Below are positions 27,004-34,770 of a DNA stretch of 64,000 nt, piece after piece. The notes beneath the pieces are model-generated. The model was not told the origin of the DNA. It made no database searches and saw only the letters and a list, made by a program, of their open reading frames with translations. The DNA lies in assembly GCF_946151065.1 (NCBI RefSeq), contig NZ_CAMGZA010000001.1, positions 124,001 through 188,000 on the forward strand. Direction: 5' to 3'. Source of the stretch: Microbacterium sp. Marseille-Q6965. GTDB taxonomy: Bacteria; Actinomycetota; Actinomycetes; Actinomycetales; Microbacteriaceae. Positions within the stretch are counted from its first letter, which is position 1. Each line of letters starts with the position of its first letter. Made by a program: the position numbers and the translations under genes.

Positions 27004-27303
27004 ATGTCCGGTGACACTCCCGTGACGCGGCACGTGGAAGCGGACTTCGCGCTGCGTATGAGGGACCGCCGCGATGCCGTGCATGTGTTCTGCATGGACA
27101 CGATGAACCCCCAAGGCCTCGAGCCGCTCCTTACCCCAAGAGAGCTGTCGGACCTCCTGCACATCCCGGTCAGAACCCTTGAGTCATGGCGCGCGAACTG
27201 GGAGAGCAACCCGTACGGGCCGAAGCCCATCACCGTGGGAAAGCACGTGCGCTATCGGCCAGTAGACGTGCGCAGCTGGCTCGACGAACAGGCGGCCCGC
27301 TGA
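27004..27303 (+). CDS. Excisionase-like helix-turn-helix protein
   Basis: The frame opens at ATG 27004 (AAGGATGAG upstream), giving 99 residues. A start at 27094, giving 69 residues, is also possible and is preceded by the 13-base motif shared with the tRNA-Asn element. The conserved part is a winged HTH: LTPRELSDLLHIPVRTLESW, then a wing and VRYRPVDVRSWLDEQ. Such proteins bind beside att sites and favour excision or repress the integrase. The TGA overlaps the integrase ATG by one base. Confidence 0.8.
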   Translation: MSGDTPVTRHVEADFALRMRDRRDAVHVFCMDTMNPQGLEPLLTPRELSDLLHIPVRTLESWRANWESNPYGPKPITVGKHVRYRPVDVRSWLDEQAAR

Positions 27304-28544
27304 TGGGGCGCCGACCGCTCGGTGTTGGCGAGCTCGGTGGCGTCACCTATGCCCATGCCGGCAAGGGCGTCGTTGTCGCCCGCGCGCGGACCCGTGACGC
27401 GGGTGGGGTGATTCACCGCCCGCAGGCTCGCGGAGCAACCAAAGAGGAAGCGCTCGAGCGGCTGCAGGCGAAAGCGCGCCGACTTGCGGTAGCGGGCGAG
27501 GAGATCGGCCCGGACACTCCGCTCGGGGATCTGTTCCAGATGTGGCTGGAAGATCGCGAAGGTGAGATCCGCCCGCAATCTCACCGCTTCTATAAGGACA
27601 TCGTTCGGTGGCTTACGCCGATCGTCGGCGGGATCCCGGTAGGCGAGTGCCGACCCGCGAGGGTCAAGCGCATCCTCGACGAGATCGAAGCGGCCCGTGG
27701 CAGCGGCGCCGCGCTCGATCATGCCCGCACCGCGCTTTCAGGCGCCTTCGTGGTGGCTGTCGAAGAAGGTGCCCTCGACCACAACCCGCTGCTCAGCCTG
27801 CGAAAGCGAAAGGGACGGCAGCAGCGGCCGAAGGCGCTGAACGTCGAACAGGTGCGGGCGCTGCGGGCCGCCATCCGACGACGTGAAGAGCGTGCGGCGC
27901 GCTATACCGGTGAGTCCGTCGCTCTTCTCCGGATCGTGTCCGAGGTGATGCTCGGTTCGGGGCTCCGCATCGCTGAGGTTCTCGGCCTCCGGCACCGGGA
28001 CATCGACTGGGAGACCAACACCATCGAGGTGACGGGAACCCTCATCGACGAAGCCGACACGTGGCACCTCGTTCGTCAGGATGAGTTGAAGGGTCGGAAC
28101 CAGGCCCGGTTCATTGAACTGCCCGGCTTCGCCATGGCCGCCCTCGCCGAGGCGCGCCGTAATGCAAGCGATCTGCCGTCTCGCCACCCGGACAAGCCTG
28201 CGATTCAGGGACAGGCGACCGGACGGTGGGTCTCAGCGCGGAACGTGCGCCGTCAGCTCCGCGATGTGAGGAACGATCCCGAGCTGGTCGCCGCGCTAGC
28301 TGAGACCGGTATCGAGCCCGACGAGCTTAAGCCCCACATGCTCCGACGCACCGCCGCAACGCTCGTTGCGACGACCTCGAGAGACATCAAACGCGCCCAA
28401 GCGCTGCTCGGACACCAGCATGAGAGCACGACCAGACGCCAGTACATCGGCATCGCATTCAAGACAGTCGGTGACGCGTCGATGCTCCAGCAGCTGCTCG
28501 GCAATAACCCCTGGCCGGACGATGGCCCGGGAAGAAGCGACTGA
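27303..28544 (+). CDS. int: Tyrosine site-specific integrase
   Basis: A 413-residue phage-type integrase, apparently intact. The N-terminal ~65 residues are a small beta-rich arm-binding domain and residues ~72-165 a SAM-like core-binding domain. The catalytic domain has Arg222 in GSGLRIAEVLGLR, His345 and Arg348 in PHMLRRT, His371 in LLGHQHEST and the nucleophile Tyr381 in RQYIGIA. Lying next to tRNA-Met and attL, it most likely catalysed insertion of the island and could still excise it. Confidence 0.95.
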   Translation: MGRRPLGVGELGGVTYAHAGKGVVVARARTRDAGGVIHRPQARGATKEEALERLQAKARRLAVAGEEIGPDTPLGDLFQMWLEDREGEIRPQSHRFYKDIVRWLTPIVGGIPVGECRPARVKRILDEIEAARGSGAALDHARTALSGAFVVAVEEGALDHNPLLSLRKRKGRQQRPKALNVEQVRALRAAIRRREERAARYTGESVALLRIVSEVMLGSGLRIAEVLGLRHRDIDWETNTIEVTGTLIDEADTWHLVRQDELKGRNQARFIELPGFAMAALAEARRNASDLPSRHPDKPAIQGQATGRWVSARNVRRQLRDVRNDPELVAALAETGIEPDELKPHMLRRTAATLVATTSRDIKRAQALLGHQHESTTRRQYIGIAFKTVGDASMLQQLLGNNPWPDDGPGRSD

Positions 28545-28972
28545 GAGCGAGTGCACGGGAGCCACCGCGTCGCGGCAGCAGGGCACTCTCTACTTCTGCC
28601 AGAGGGGCTCGGGGAAGTACCCCCTTGCGGCTCCTAATGGTCGGATGGTCAGAGGCTGAGTTCCGTGGGCCTTGTCCGTCAAGCCCCGCTGTCCACTCGG
28701 AGGGGGTTCGCCGCGAGTGTGCCGGCCTCGCGGGACTACTCGAGAAGCATCAAGCCACGAGAGGGCTTCCGCCGCTTCGGCCTGCTCACGCCGGCATGAC
28801 GTGGCGCACTGCCGCAGGATGCAGCGACGTGCCGCTGGCGTGCGGCGTTGCGATCCACCGGTGCGCCGTAGGTGAGCTTGCCGATGGCTACGGGATGGGG
28901 CGGTCCTGCGGGGGACGGGGTGCCGGAGAGTGCGGGCGTGGTGAAGACGATCTGCTTCTCCTTGAACCCCAC
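28545..28972. other. Non-coding stretch with a decayed gene copy
   Basis: No credible gene. Bases about 28652-28745 resemble 31932-32032 (for example TTCGCCGCGAG...GCCGG...CTCGCG.GACTACTCGAG in both). In the latter this encodes the end of the small minus-strand protein at 31930. Here the frame is broken, so it looks like a degraded paralogous fragment. Confidence 0.5.
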
Positions 28973-29434
28973 TCACTCCCGGACGAAGTCGGCGACCTCG
29001 TCCCAAGCGATGGAGACCCCGGCGTTGCCACGCTCGACCGACTCCGCGAATCCCAGCTCCTGAGCGGGGCGCTGCAGGTCGACGAGATGCTCGGGGTCGA
29101 CGGTGTCTGGTTGCGTTCCGTCTGCCGCCGACAGCCCGAGGTGGGTTATGTCGGCGTCCTCGCCTGTCGTGTTGACGATGATCTGGAGGATCTCTCGAAG
29201 CTCGTCGGAGCTGATGACGTCTCGGTCAACGCGCAAGGTGACCCGGAAGTTGTACGTGAACCCGTCAAGGGAGAAGCTGGCGGCCGCCTCGAGGATGCCC
29301 AGATCGGCGCCTTCGAGTGCCGCCGGCACGGTGGACTCGGCTTCGGTGGGAGGGTCGCCGGCGGGTGATCCGCACGCGACCAGCATGCAGGAGGCGGCGG
29401 CCAGGGCGAGTGCGATGCGTATCCTTCGTCTCAC
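28973..29434 (-). CDS. Lipoprotein, possible immunity protein of the lipase module
   Basis: A 153-residue exported lipoprotein from the GTG at 29434: basic start, hydrophobic core, and lipobox LVAC with Cys21. The mature part (~130 residues) is acidic with alternating beta-like segments (FSLDGFTYNFRVTLRVDRDV) and no known domain. Its GTG overlaps the TGA of the hydrolase gene (GTGA), so it is translationally coupled to it. A membrane-anchored protein coupled to a putative secreted lipase fits an immunity role, as in the staphylococcal TslA-TilA pair; this is inference. An alternative ATG lies at 29452. Confidence 0.7.
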   Translation of the reverse strand: MRRRIRIALALAAASCMLVACGSPAGDPPTEAESTVPAALEGADLGILEAAASFSLDGFTYNFRVTLRVDRDVISSDELREILQIIVNTTGEDADITHLGLSAADGTQPDTVDPEHLVDLQRPAQELGFAESVERGNAGVSIAWDEVADFVRE

Positions 29435-31140
29435 TCGGCCTGCTCCGTCCATGTGTACTGCTGCTGTTCGACGACCGTGCCGAGGAAGTGAGAGTACCTC
29501 TCGGCGAGCTCGTCGTCGTAGTTTCGCGCGGTCTCGGCGTAGAGCTCGCTGTTGTGCGCAGCGGCGAACAGTTCGCCGTTCGGCGCCATGGCGTGCACCA
29601 CGTGCTTGTCGTCAGCGCTGCCGCCGCCCATGAGGTCGGCGTGTGCGACAGGGTCTGTGAGGTGCTGGTACTCGAGGACAGGTACGCCGGCGGGGATGTG
29701 GAAGGTGTCGACGGGCGAGCCAGCTACAACGAGCCCCATTGGCTTCCCCGGAGTAGCAGGATCGGAGACCAGCGCGGCACCAGCGATTCCGCCTTGGCTG
29801 AACCCGGGGTAGACCACGAGATCGTTCTCGGTGATCCCGGCGGCGCGCATGGCTTGGACCACCGCGCGCTCGTACTGGGTGTTCGCGCCCGAGTCAGCAA
29901 GGCTGTTGCTTATCATCGCGATGTTCGCGTCCAGATCGTTCGTTGCCCCTGCATCCTCGTAGGGGTTGGCGTCCTCGGGGTCGAAGAACCCGGAGAGCCG
30001 ATTCCAGTCCTGAGTCGAGGGCAAAGTAACGATGTAGTGGTACTGCCCGGTGGCGGGGTCGCTGACCACCTTCTTGATATCGATCACGGTGCGGTCTCGG
30101 CCCCCGAGATCGTCGACGAACGTGTTCCCCTCGATGAGTTCGGAGAGTCTACTGATGCGTTCCCCGACGCGCGTGTTCTGTTCCAGCAGGTCGTGTTCCT
30201 CCATGTCGAGGTCACCGGGGTGCAGTTCGGTGACCTCCGGATCGGCCACATAGAGGTCTCTAACCGCGTCACGAATGATCTGGCGCAGTGCGGGATGGTA
30301 GATCCACTCCTTCTTGGCAAGTTTCGCGAGGGCCGCATCGACGTCGGTCGCGAGCTGGTCGTAGCCGCTGAATTGATCGAGCCATGCATCAACTGCGCCC
30401 GCGCTGACGATACTGACGGTGGTGTCGAGCTCGGCGATGATCTCGTTCAGGTTTCGGAGTGACGCTTGCGCCGTGGGGGCGATAGTGTGGAGGAGGACGA
30501 TCAGTGTGCTGAACTCCACGTTCATCCGGTCGATGAGGCCTTGGCATGCCGCGACGGACTGCCGCGCTTCTCTGGTGAATGCCGGGTCGACGATCCCGCC
30601 TGGCGTGAGGCGAGGTTCGCTCACCACTTTCGCGGCTTTGGTAGCGAGATGCTCCAGCGCGCCGAGGACCATGCGCCGCACGGAGACGACGATGCGGGAA
30701 GCGTCGTCCAGCGCGTCGGCCGCGCCGCCGACCCACTCGGCGATGGCGCGGGCTTCGGTTTCGAGTTCGTCGAACCGCTTCCGCATCGCCCGGACAGTCC
30801 GGCCGTCCATGTCGTCGAGGCGCCTGCGGGTTGCGGCGATGTCGTGGCCGATGTCCTCGACGGCGCCGGCGACGCGCCGCCATCCGACAGCGAACGCTTC
30901 GACTGTCCCTTCGTCTCCCTGCAGTTGGGTGACGAAAGCCTGTAGTGGCGCGACGAGTGGCGCAACTTCCGGTGGGAACTGCGCGTCGGCGCCGTACCCG
31001 CCCGGCTCGATCGCCCCAGGGGTGAGACCGACAGGTAGGGGCCGGCGATAGGAATCGACCCCTTGCGTCCAGCTTCCGCGCGCGAGCTCCGCGGCGGCGG
31101 GATTGATCACCGTTCGCGTCCCGGCGCCGTCATGGGCCAT
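29431..31140 (-). CDS. Helical N-domain plus C-terminal alpha/beta hydrolase, putative type VII-secreted lipase/toxin
   Basis: A 569-residue protein without signal peptide. Residues ~60-330 are long amphipathic helices with a WxG-like turn (GWRRVAGAVEDIGHDI, residues 86-101), as in type VII secretion substrates. Residues ~350-569 look like an alpha/beta hydrolase: nucleophile elbow GFSQG with Ser448 after a beta strand (ENDLVVYP), then LVVAGSPVDTF, a candidate acid Asp496 in HLTDPVAHAD and candidate histidines at 506, 513 and 529. It follows an EspC-like gene by 7 bases and is coupled to a lipoprotein. Lipase or esterase activity and toxicity are predicted, not shown. The ATG at 31140 is chosen by this spacing. 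Confidence 0.75.
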   Translation of the reverse strand: MAHDGAGTRTVINPAAAELARGSWTQGVDSYRRPLPVGLTPGAIEPGGYGADAQFPPEVAPLVAPLQAFVTQLQGDEGTVEAFAVGWRRVAGAVEDIGHDIAATRRRLDDMDGRTVRAMRKRFDELETEARAIAEWVGGAADALDDASRIVVSVRRMVLGALEHLATKAAKVVSEPRLTPGGIVDPAFTREARQSVAACQGLIDRMNVEFSTLIVLLHTIAPTAQASLRNLNEIIAELDTTVSIVSAGAVDAWLDQFSGYDQLATDVDAALAKLAKKEWIYHPALRQIIRDAVRDLYVADPEVTELHPGDLDMEEHDLLEQNTRVGERISRLSELIEGNTFVDDLGGRDRTVIDIKKVVSDPATGQYHYIVTLPSTQDWNRLSGFFDPEDANPYEDAGATNDLDANIAMISNSLADSGANTQYERAVVQAMRAAGITENDLVVYPGFSQGGIAGAALVSDPATPGKPMGLVVAGSPVDTFHIPAGVPVLEYQHLTDPVAHADLMGGGSADDKHVVHAMAPNGELFAAAHNSELYAETARNYDDELAERYSHFLGTVVEQQQYTWTEQAE

Positions 31141-31147
31141 GATCGCG

Positions 31148-31495
31148 CTAGCCACGGACCCAGTCCGATGCGTCGAGGTCTGCTTCGCGCTTCTTTGCGG
31201 CGGACGCGGATTCGAGGTCAGCGTTCTCGAACTCGTCCGCGGCGGCACGGATGCCGAGGCGGAACGCTTCGGTCGCGCGAGACAGCGCGGTCAGGATGTC
31301 GGACGCGACCTCCGACAGCGGGACTGCGACAGCGCCGAGCGCGTTGTTCAGCACGCCGAAGGACGACGCGGAGAGCTGAACCGCGGCCGCGTCCGTCGCG
31401 GCTTGTGCGGCGCGGTCTTGTGCGCCTGCGAGACGGTCGCCCGTCGCGCGCATCTCGTCCACCTGGACGTTGAAGCCTTCGCCTGCACCGGTCAT
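31148..31495 (-). CDS. EspC-like (type VII secretion) small helical protein
   Basis: A 115-residue protein of two helical halves. It opens FNVQVDEMRATGDRLAGAQDRAAQAA, quoted here in outline only, and has a central SFGVLNNALGAVAVPLSEVASD turn. It ends AAADEFENADLESA with a charged tail. The pattern fits the T7SS_ESX_EspC group, small partners or secretion chaperones of type VII substrates. It has a GGGGTGAG ribosome site and is the first gene of a three-gene operon with the hydrolase and lipoprotein. No EccC or other secretion ATPase is in the window. Confidence 0.72.
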   Translation of the reverse strand: MTGAGEGFNVQVDEMRATGDRLAGAQDRAAQAATDAAAVQLSASSFGVLNNALGAVAVPLSEVASDILTALSRATEAFRLGIRAAADEFENADLESASAAKKREADLDASDWVRG

Positions 31496-31636
31496 CTCTC
31501 ACCCCCGCGATTGAGTGGTCGGTTAGTCAGAGGCTACGCGAGCGCACGGGCGGATCGAATGGGTAGAGGTGCCCGCGCGGGGCGCGCCGCCTGGTCGCTT
31601 GCGTCTACGAGAGCGCCTCACGTGTCGCTCGGGAGC

Positions 31637-31849
31637 ATGACCTCCTCTCTTGAGGAGCCGTACTCCGGTGAAGTGCTCGATCGGCTGACTGCGCTTCCGG
31701 CCAGGTCGCTGCGGGCTGCGTCGCGACGCGTTGAGCGTGCGATCGAACGGGAGCAAGACCGCGGAGGTACGCGGGCGGCGCGGGGGCTTCACGCATCCGC
31801 ATATACGTTCCTCGTCGGTGCGCGCCGAAACGCCGGCATGTCCAAGTAG
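31637..31849 (+). CDS. Small Arg-rich hypothetical protein
   Basis: A 70-residue frame opposite to its neighbours, from ATG 31637 with CGGGAG upstream. Content is helical and basic: VLDRLTALPARSLRAASRRVERAIE, quoted in part, then SAYTFLVGARR. It is not overlapped by any better frame, but support is only composition and a modest ribosome site. Confidence 0.4.
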   Translation: MTSSLEEPYSGEVLDRLTALPARSLRAASRRVERAIEREQDRGGTRAARGLHASAYTFLVGARRNAGMSK

Positions 31850-31929
31850 CTGGGCGCACTAGTCAGCGATTCGGCTCAGCCTGTCATGTCGTGTCTCGAC
31901 CCCCAACGCGGCGCATTGGTGTGGCGGTG

Positions 31930-32127
31930 TCAAAGGCTGAGGCCCTTGGGGCCTTGCCTGGCAAGCTCTGCGATCCATTCCGGGATCGCTTCGCCGCGAG
32001 CCTGCCGGGCTCGCGCGACTACTCGAGCGGCGGCTCGGCGTTCACGCTCGGTGGGCGCCGGCCGCCGCAACGGGGCTCGCTCGACGGCGGGCCCGTCGAC
32101 ACCTGCATCGTGGCATGTCTCAGTCAT
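31930..32127 (-). CDS. Small basic hypothetical protein after the phosphoesterase
   Basis: A 65-residue frame, 43 bases downstream of the phosphoesterase stop and on the same strand. The second half is a plausible helix pair, RERRAAARVVARARQARGE followed by AIPEWIAELARQ. A degraded copy of its C-terminal coding region lies at 28652-28745. Likely co-transcribed with the phosphoesterase; function unknown. Confidence 0.5.
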   Translation of the reverse strand: MTETCHDAGVDGPAVERAPLRRPAPTERERRAAARVVARARQARGEAIPEWIAELARQGPKGLSL

Positions 32128-32170
32128 CTTCGTCGCCGTCGATCCTTGGAGGGGTGGTCGGAGCAAGCTG

Positions 32171-33229
32171 CTACTCCACTTCGGTTCCGCGCTCGGCCGG
32201 GGTGTGGGCATCGCGCCCCCGTCGGGGATGTGGCGGGTGCGAGCTGGCCGTCTCCAGCCAGGTGCGCATCGTTGTGAGCATGCTGTCTGGTGCAGGGAGT
32301 GCGCCGGTGGTGAGTCGCCGCAGTGTCTTGAGTTCGACGCCGAGCCGGGCGGCGAGCGCACGGTCATTCACCACGAGTCGTTTCCGCAGCTGCGCGAACT
32401 CCGCCCCCGCTCGGTGCTGACGTTGCTCGTCGAGCATCCACGTCTCAAGTTGCCGGGTGGGGATGTCGAGGATTCCGACGGATGGCCCTTGGAACTCGTG
32501 GGCGAGGATCTCGCTTCGCGCCCGGATTTCCGTGCCGTCGGGGCGAGCGAGGGTGGCGGTGGCGGTGTGACGCCGGTGGTGATGCCCGGACACGACGACA
32601 CCGCCGTCGGTGAGTACCGAGGCGATTCGTGCGGTGAACTGTTCCTGGGCGTCGTTCGCGTACTGCGCGTCGACTGCGCTCCACCCGGACTCTAGTTGAG
32701 CAAGCAGGGCGGGTTCCCGTATGGCTTCGTGCGCGAAGACGATATCGGCTGTCCCGGGCGCGTCAACCAGCGCGGCAGCCTCATCGTCGGAAGGCACCTC
32801 TGCTGGCCACCATTCGAGGCCCCGTCGCCGACGTGAACGGTCGATGCTCGATGCCCCGGAAAGCCACCCGACAGCGCGGCCCGCCGCCGTGGCGCGGCCG
32901 CTGCGGGGAAGGATGACGACCCGCCCGATGCGGATACAACCGTGCTCGTCGCGGGGGAGCGAGGCCAGCACGTTGTAGTTCTCGTGGTTGCCGAGCACGA
33001 CAAGCAAATCAAGGTCAGCGATCCGCAAAGCAGCATTCACGACCGAAAGCGCCGCACCGGCCGCGTCGCCACGCCGCCAGATGAAGCCGAAGTCACCGAG
33101 CTGAACCACACTCGAAACGCCCCGCTCAGCGAGAGACCAGATCGCCTCGACGATAAAGCGGGTGTTCCCGTGGGCGTCACCGACAACGCCGACGCGATCG
33201 CCTAGGTCGAGCGGCAGCGGAGTGGTCAT
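32171..33229 (-). CDS. Metallophosphoesterase with C-terminal helix-turn-helix-like region
   Basis: A 352-residue protein. Residues 1-270 are a calcineurin-like phosphoesterase with the metal motifs VGDAHGNTR, QLGDFGFIW, VLGNHENYN, FAHEAI and SGHHHRRH. The C-terminal ~80 residues contain an HTH-like segment (NDRALAARLGVELKTLRRL) before a tail. The ATG at 33229 is the last good start; a GCCGTGCATGTG motif is 11 bases upstream. Phosphoesterases of this shape act on nucleotides or nucleic acid ends. The added HTH suggests DNA binding or self-regulation; both are inference. Confidence 0.78.
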   Translation of the reverse strand: MTTPLPLDLGDRVGVVGDAHGNTRFIVEAIWSLAERGVSSVVQLGDFGFIWRRGDAAGAALSVVNAALRIADLDLLVVLGNHENYNVLASLPRDEHGCIRIGRVVILPRSGRATAAGRAVGWLSGASSIDRSRRRRGLEWWPAEVPSDDEAAALVDAPGTADIVFAHEAIREPALLAQLESGWSAVDAQYANDAQEQFTARIASVLTDGGVVVSGHHHRRHTATATLARPDGTEIRARSEILAHEFQGPSVGILDIPTRQLETWMLDEQRQHRAGAEFAQLRKRLVVNDRALAARLGVELKTLRRLTTGALPAPDSMLTTMRTWLETASSHPPHPRRGRDAHTPAERGTEVE

Positions 33230-33288
33230 GGCCTCAGCTTCACATGCACGGCGCCGCCGGACCTGCAAGAGGGGCTAAGGACGGGGGC

Positions 33289-33322
33289 GGGCCCCTCAGT
33301 TGGCGTCGATTCTGAGGGGCCC
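33289..33322 (-). terminator. Terminator after the SnoaL-type lipoprotein gene
   Basis: A perfect 11-bp stem, GGGCCCCTCAG (33289-33299) with CTGAGGGGCCC (33312-33322), 41 bases after the lipoprotein stop and before the phosphoesterase gene on the same strand. Confidence 0.65.
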
Positions 33323-33362
33323 GGCTGACCGGCGGCGTGCTGTCGGTCGTTGTTCGGTGGCG

Positions 33363-34244
33363 TCAGAAGACGCCGTTGGTGTGAGGCCGCTCGGTCGGCA
33401 CGGGGATGACGACGTCCCAGTGCTCGACGATCTTGCCGTCCTGGACGCGCCACAGGTCGTTGTAGATCGAGGGAACACCAAAGTTGCCTTCGGCGCGGGT
33501 GAACACGAAGTTGCCCTGTGCGATGACCTGGTGGACCTTCTTGTAGTCGAGCGTCTTGCCCTCTGCCGCCCACTGCTCGACGGCGGCGCCGAAGGCTGCG
33601 AGGCCGTCGGCGGCTTCCGGATTGTGCTGGTCGTACTGTTCGGTGGAGATGTAGTCGGTGAGCAGGCTGTAGTCGCCGCCGACGAGGACCTGCTCGGCGA
33701 AGTCGGTGACCAGCTGCTTGTTCTCGGCGGTCTTGTCGAGGTCGGTGACTTCGGTCGGGCCGTCGGTCTGGCTGCGACCGCTGGCGGTCTCGCCAACCAC
33801 CGGGGTCAGGGAGTCCCAGTGCTCGACGATCTTCCCGTCCTCAACGCGCCAGACGTCGTACCCGGTAAGGGCGTCGGGGCCGAAGCCGTAGTAGGTGCCC
33901 TGAGTGACGACGAGCTCACCCTCGGCGAGGAGGCGGGCGGGCTCGTAGCGGAAGTTGTCGGGAAGCGAGCCCGCGAGGGTGCGAAGCCCCTCGAGGCCAT
34001 CGGCGGCGAGGGTGGAGTGCTGGGTGTAGGTCGGGCCGAAGTACTCGTCGATGGCGCTCAGGTCCCGCTCGCCGAAGACAGCGGTCGTTGCGGTGCTGAC
34101 GATCTCAGCGGGGGTCAGCTCGTTAGCCATGGGGTTCTCCTCAGTTTCGGAATCGGGCGTGGTGGTGTTGGTGCAGCCGGCGAGAACGAAGGCGGCGATC
34201 GCGATGCCGCCGATAACGGCAGCGCGATTGGTGGTGCGGGGCAT
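33363..34244 (-). CDS. Lipoprotein with two SnoaL-like (NTF2-fold) domains
   Basis: A 293-residue exported lipoprotein: signal peptide with lipobox LAGC (Cys24), a short Thr/Glu linker and two SnoaL-like domains (about 45-150 and 170-285). Each contains the family's paired pattern of YTQHS or YDQHNPEAADGL followed by DVWRVEDGKIVEHWDSL or DLWRVQDGKIVEHWDVV. SnoaL folds bind or convert small hydrophobic compounds. It is divergent from the HxlR gene, so it may be a second target of that regulator. Confidence 0.85.
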   Translation of the reverse strand: MPRTTNRAAVIGGIAIAAFVLAGCTNTTTPDSETEENPMANELTPAEIVSTATTAVFGERDLSAIDEYFGPTYTQHSTLAADGLEGLRTLAGSLPDNFRYEPARLLAEGELVVTQGTYYGFGPDALTGYDVWRVEDGKIVEHWDSLTPVVGETASGRSQTDGPTEVTDLDKTAENKQLVTDFAEQVLVGGDYSLLTDYISTEQYDQHNPEAADGLAAFGAAVEQWAAEGKTLDYKKVHQVIAQGNFVFTRAEGNFGVPSIYNDLWRVQDGKIVEHWDVVIPVPTERPHTNGVF

Positions 34245-34365
34245 GGCGGGATTCCTTAGGTGTTGCCTTTGCCCTGATCGGGTCTCACCAGGGCGCTTCT
34301 TCCATTCCGGGTCCGGCTGGTCGATGCATGAGTTACCATAAGAGACCTACAGGCCCAAAGGAAGT

Positions 34366-34383
34366 AGGCACCGGAAAGTGCCT
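34366..34383. promoter_or_regulatory. Possible HxlR operator
   Basis: Inverted repeat AGGCAC-CGGAAA-GTGCCT in the divergent gap between the SnoaL lipoprotein and the HxlR gene, 30 bases before the HxlR start. Position and symmetry fit a dimeric repressor; identity of the binding protein is inferred. Confidence 0.45.
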
Positions 34384-34413
34384 TGCTGGTTTTTCTGATA
34401 CTGGAGGTTGCTC

Positions 34414-34770
34414 GTGGAGTGGAACCCGTACGACCGCAACTGCCCGACAAGGAAGCTGCTCGATCGGATCGGCGATCGCTGGACAGTCCTTGTCGTCGGA
34501 GCGTTGGCGGATGGTCCGCTGCGGTTCTCGGAGCTCGGGGGCCGTATTGACGGCGTCTCCCAGAAGATGCTGACGCAGACGCTGCGCGCCTTGGAGCAGG
34601 ACGGGCTCGTGCGGCGCACCGTCACCGCTGCGGTGCCGGTCCGCGTCGACTACGAGCTCACCGAGGCCGGACAGACCCTTCGTCAGCCGCTTAAGGCCCT
34701 TGAAGACTGGGCGAAGGAGCATATGGGCCCGATCCTTGAGGCGCGCGAGCGCTTCGGAGTTGCGTCATGA
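34414..34770 (+). CDS. HxlR-family redox-type transcriptional regulator
   Basis: A 118-residue winged-helix regulator. It carries the family's CPTRKLLDRIGDRWTVLV opening with Cys10, the position that senses quinones or electrophiles in YodB/HypR-type members. LRFSELGGRIDGVSQKMLTQTLR forms the recognition region, quoted only in outline. The GTG at 34414 has GGAGG 7 bases upstream; a TTG at 34408 is an alternative. It is the first gene of an operon with macrodomain, SirTM and quinone-reductase genes, overlapping the next by ATGA. Confidence 0.88.
   Translation: MEWNPYDRNCPTRKLLDRIGDRWTVLVVGALADGPLRFSELGGRIDGVSQKMLTQTLRALEQDGLVRRTVTAAVPVRVDYELTEAGQTLRQPLKALEDWAKEHMGPILEARERFGVAS

Noticed and set aside
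28736-28972. 78-codon minus-strand frame as a fourth gene of the lipase operon
   Set aside because: Low-complexity composition, no ribosome site, and it overlaps a segment that looks like a degraded gene copy.
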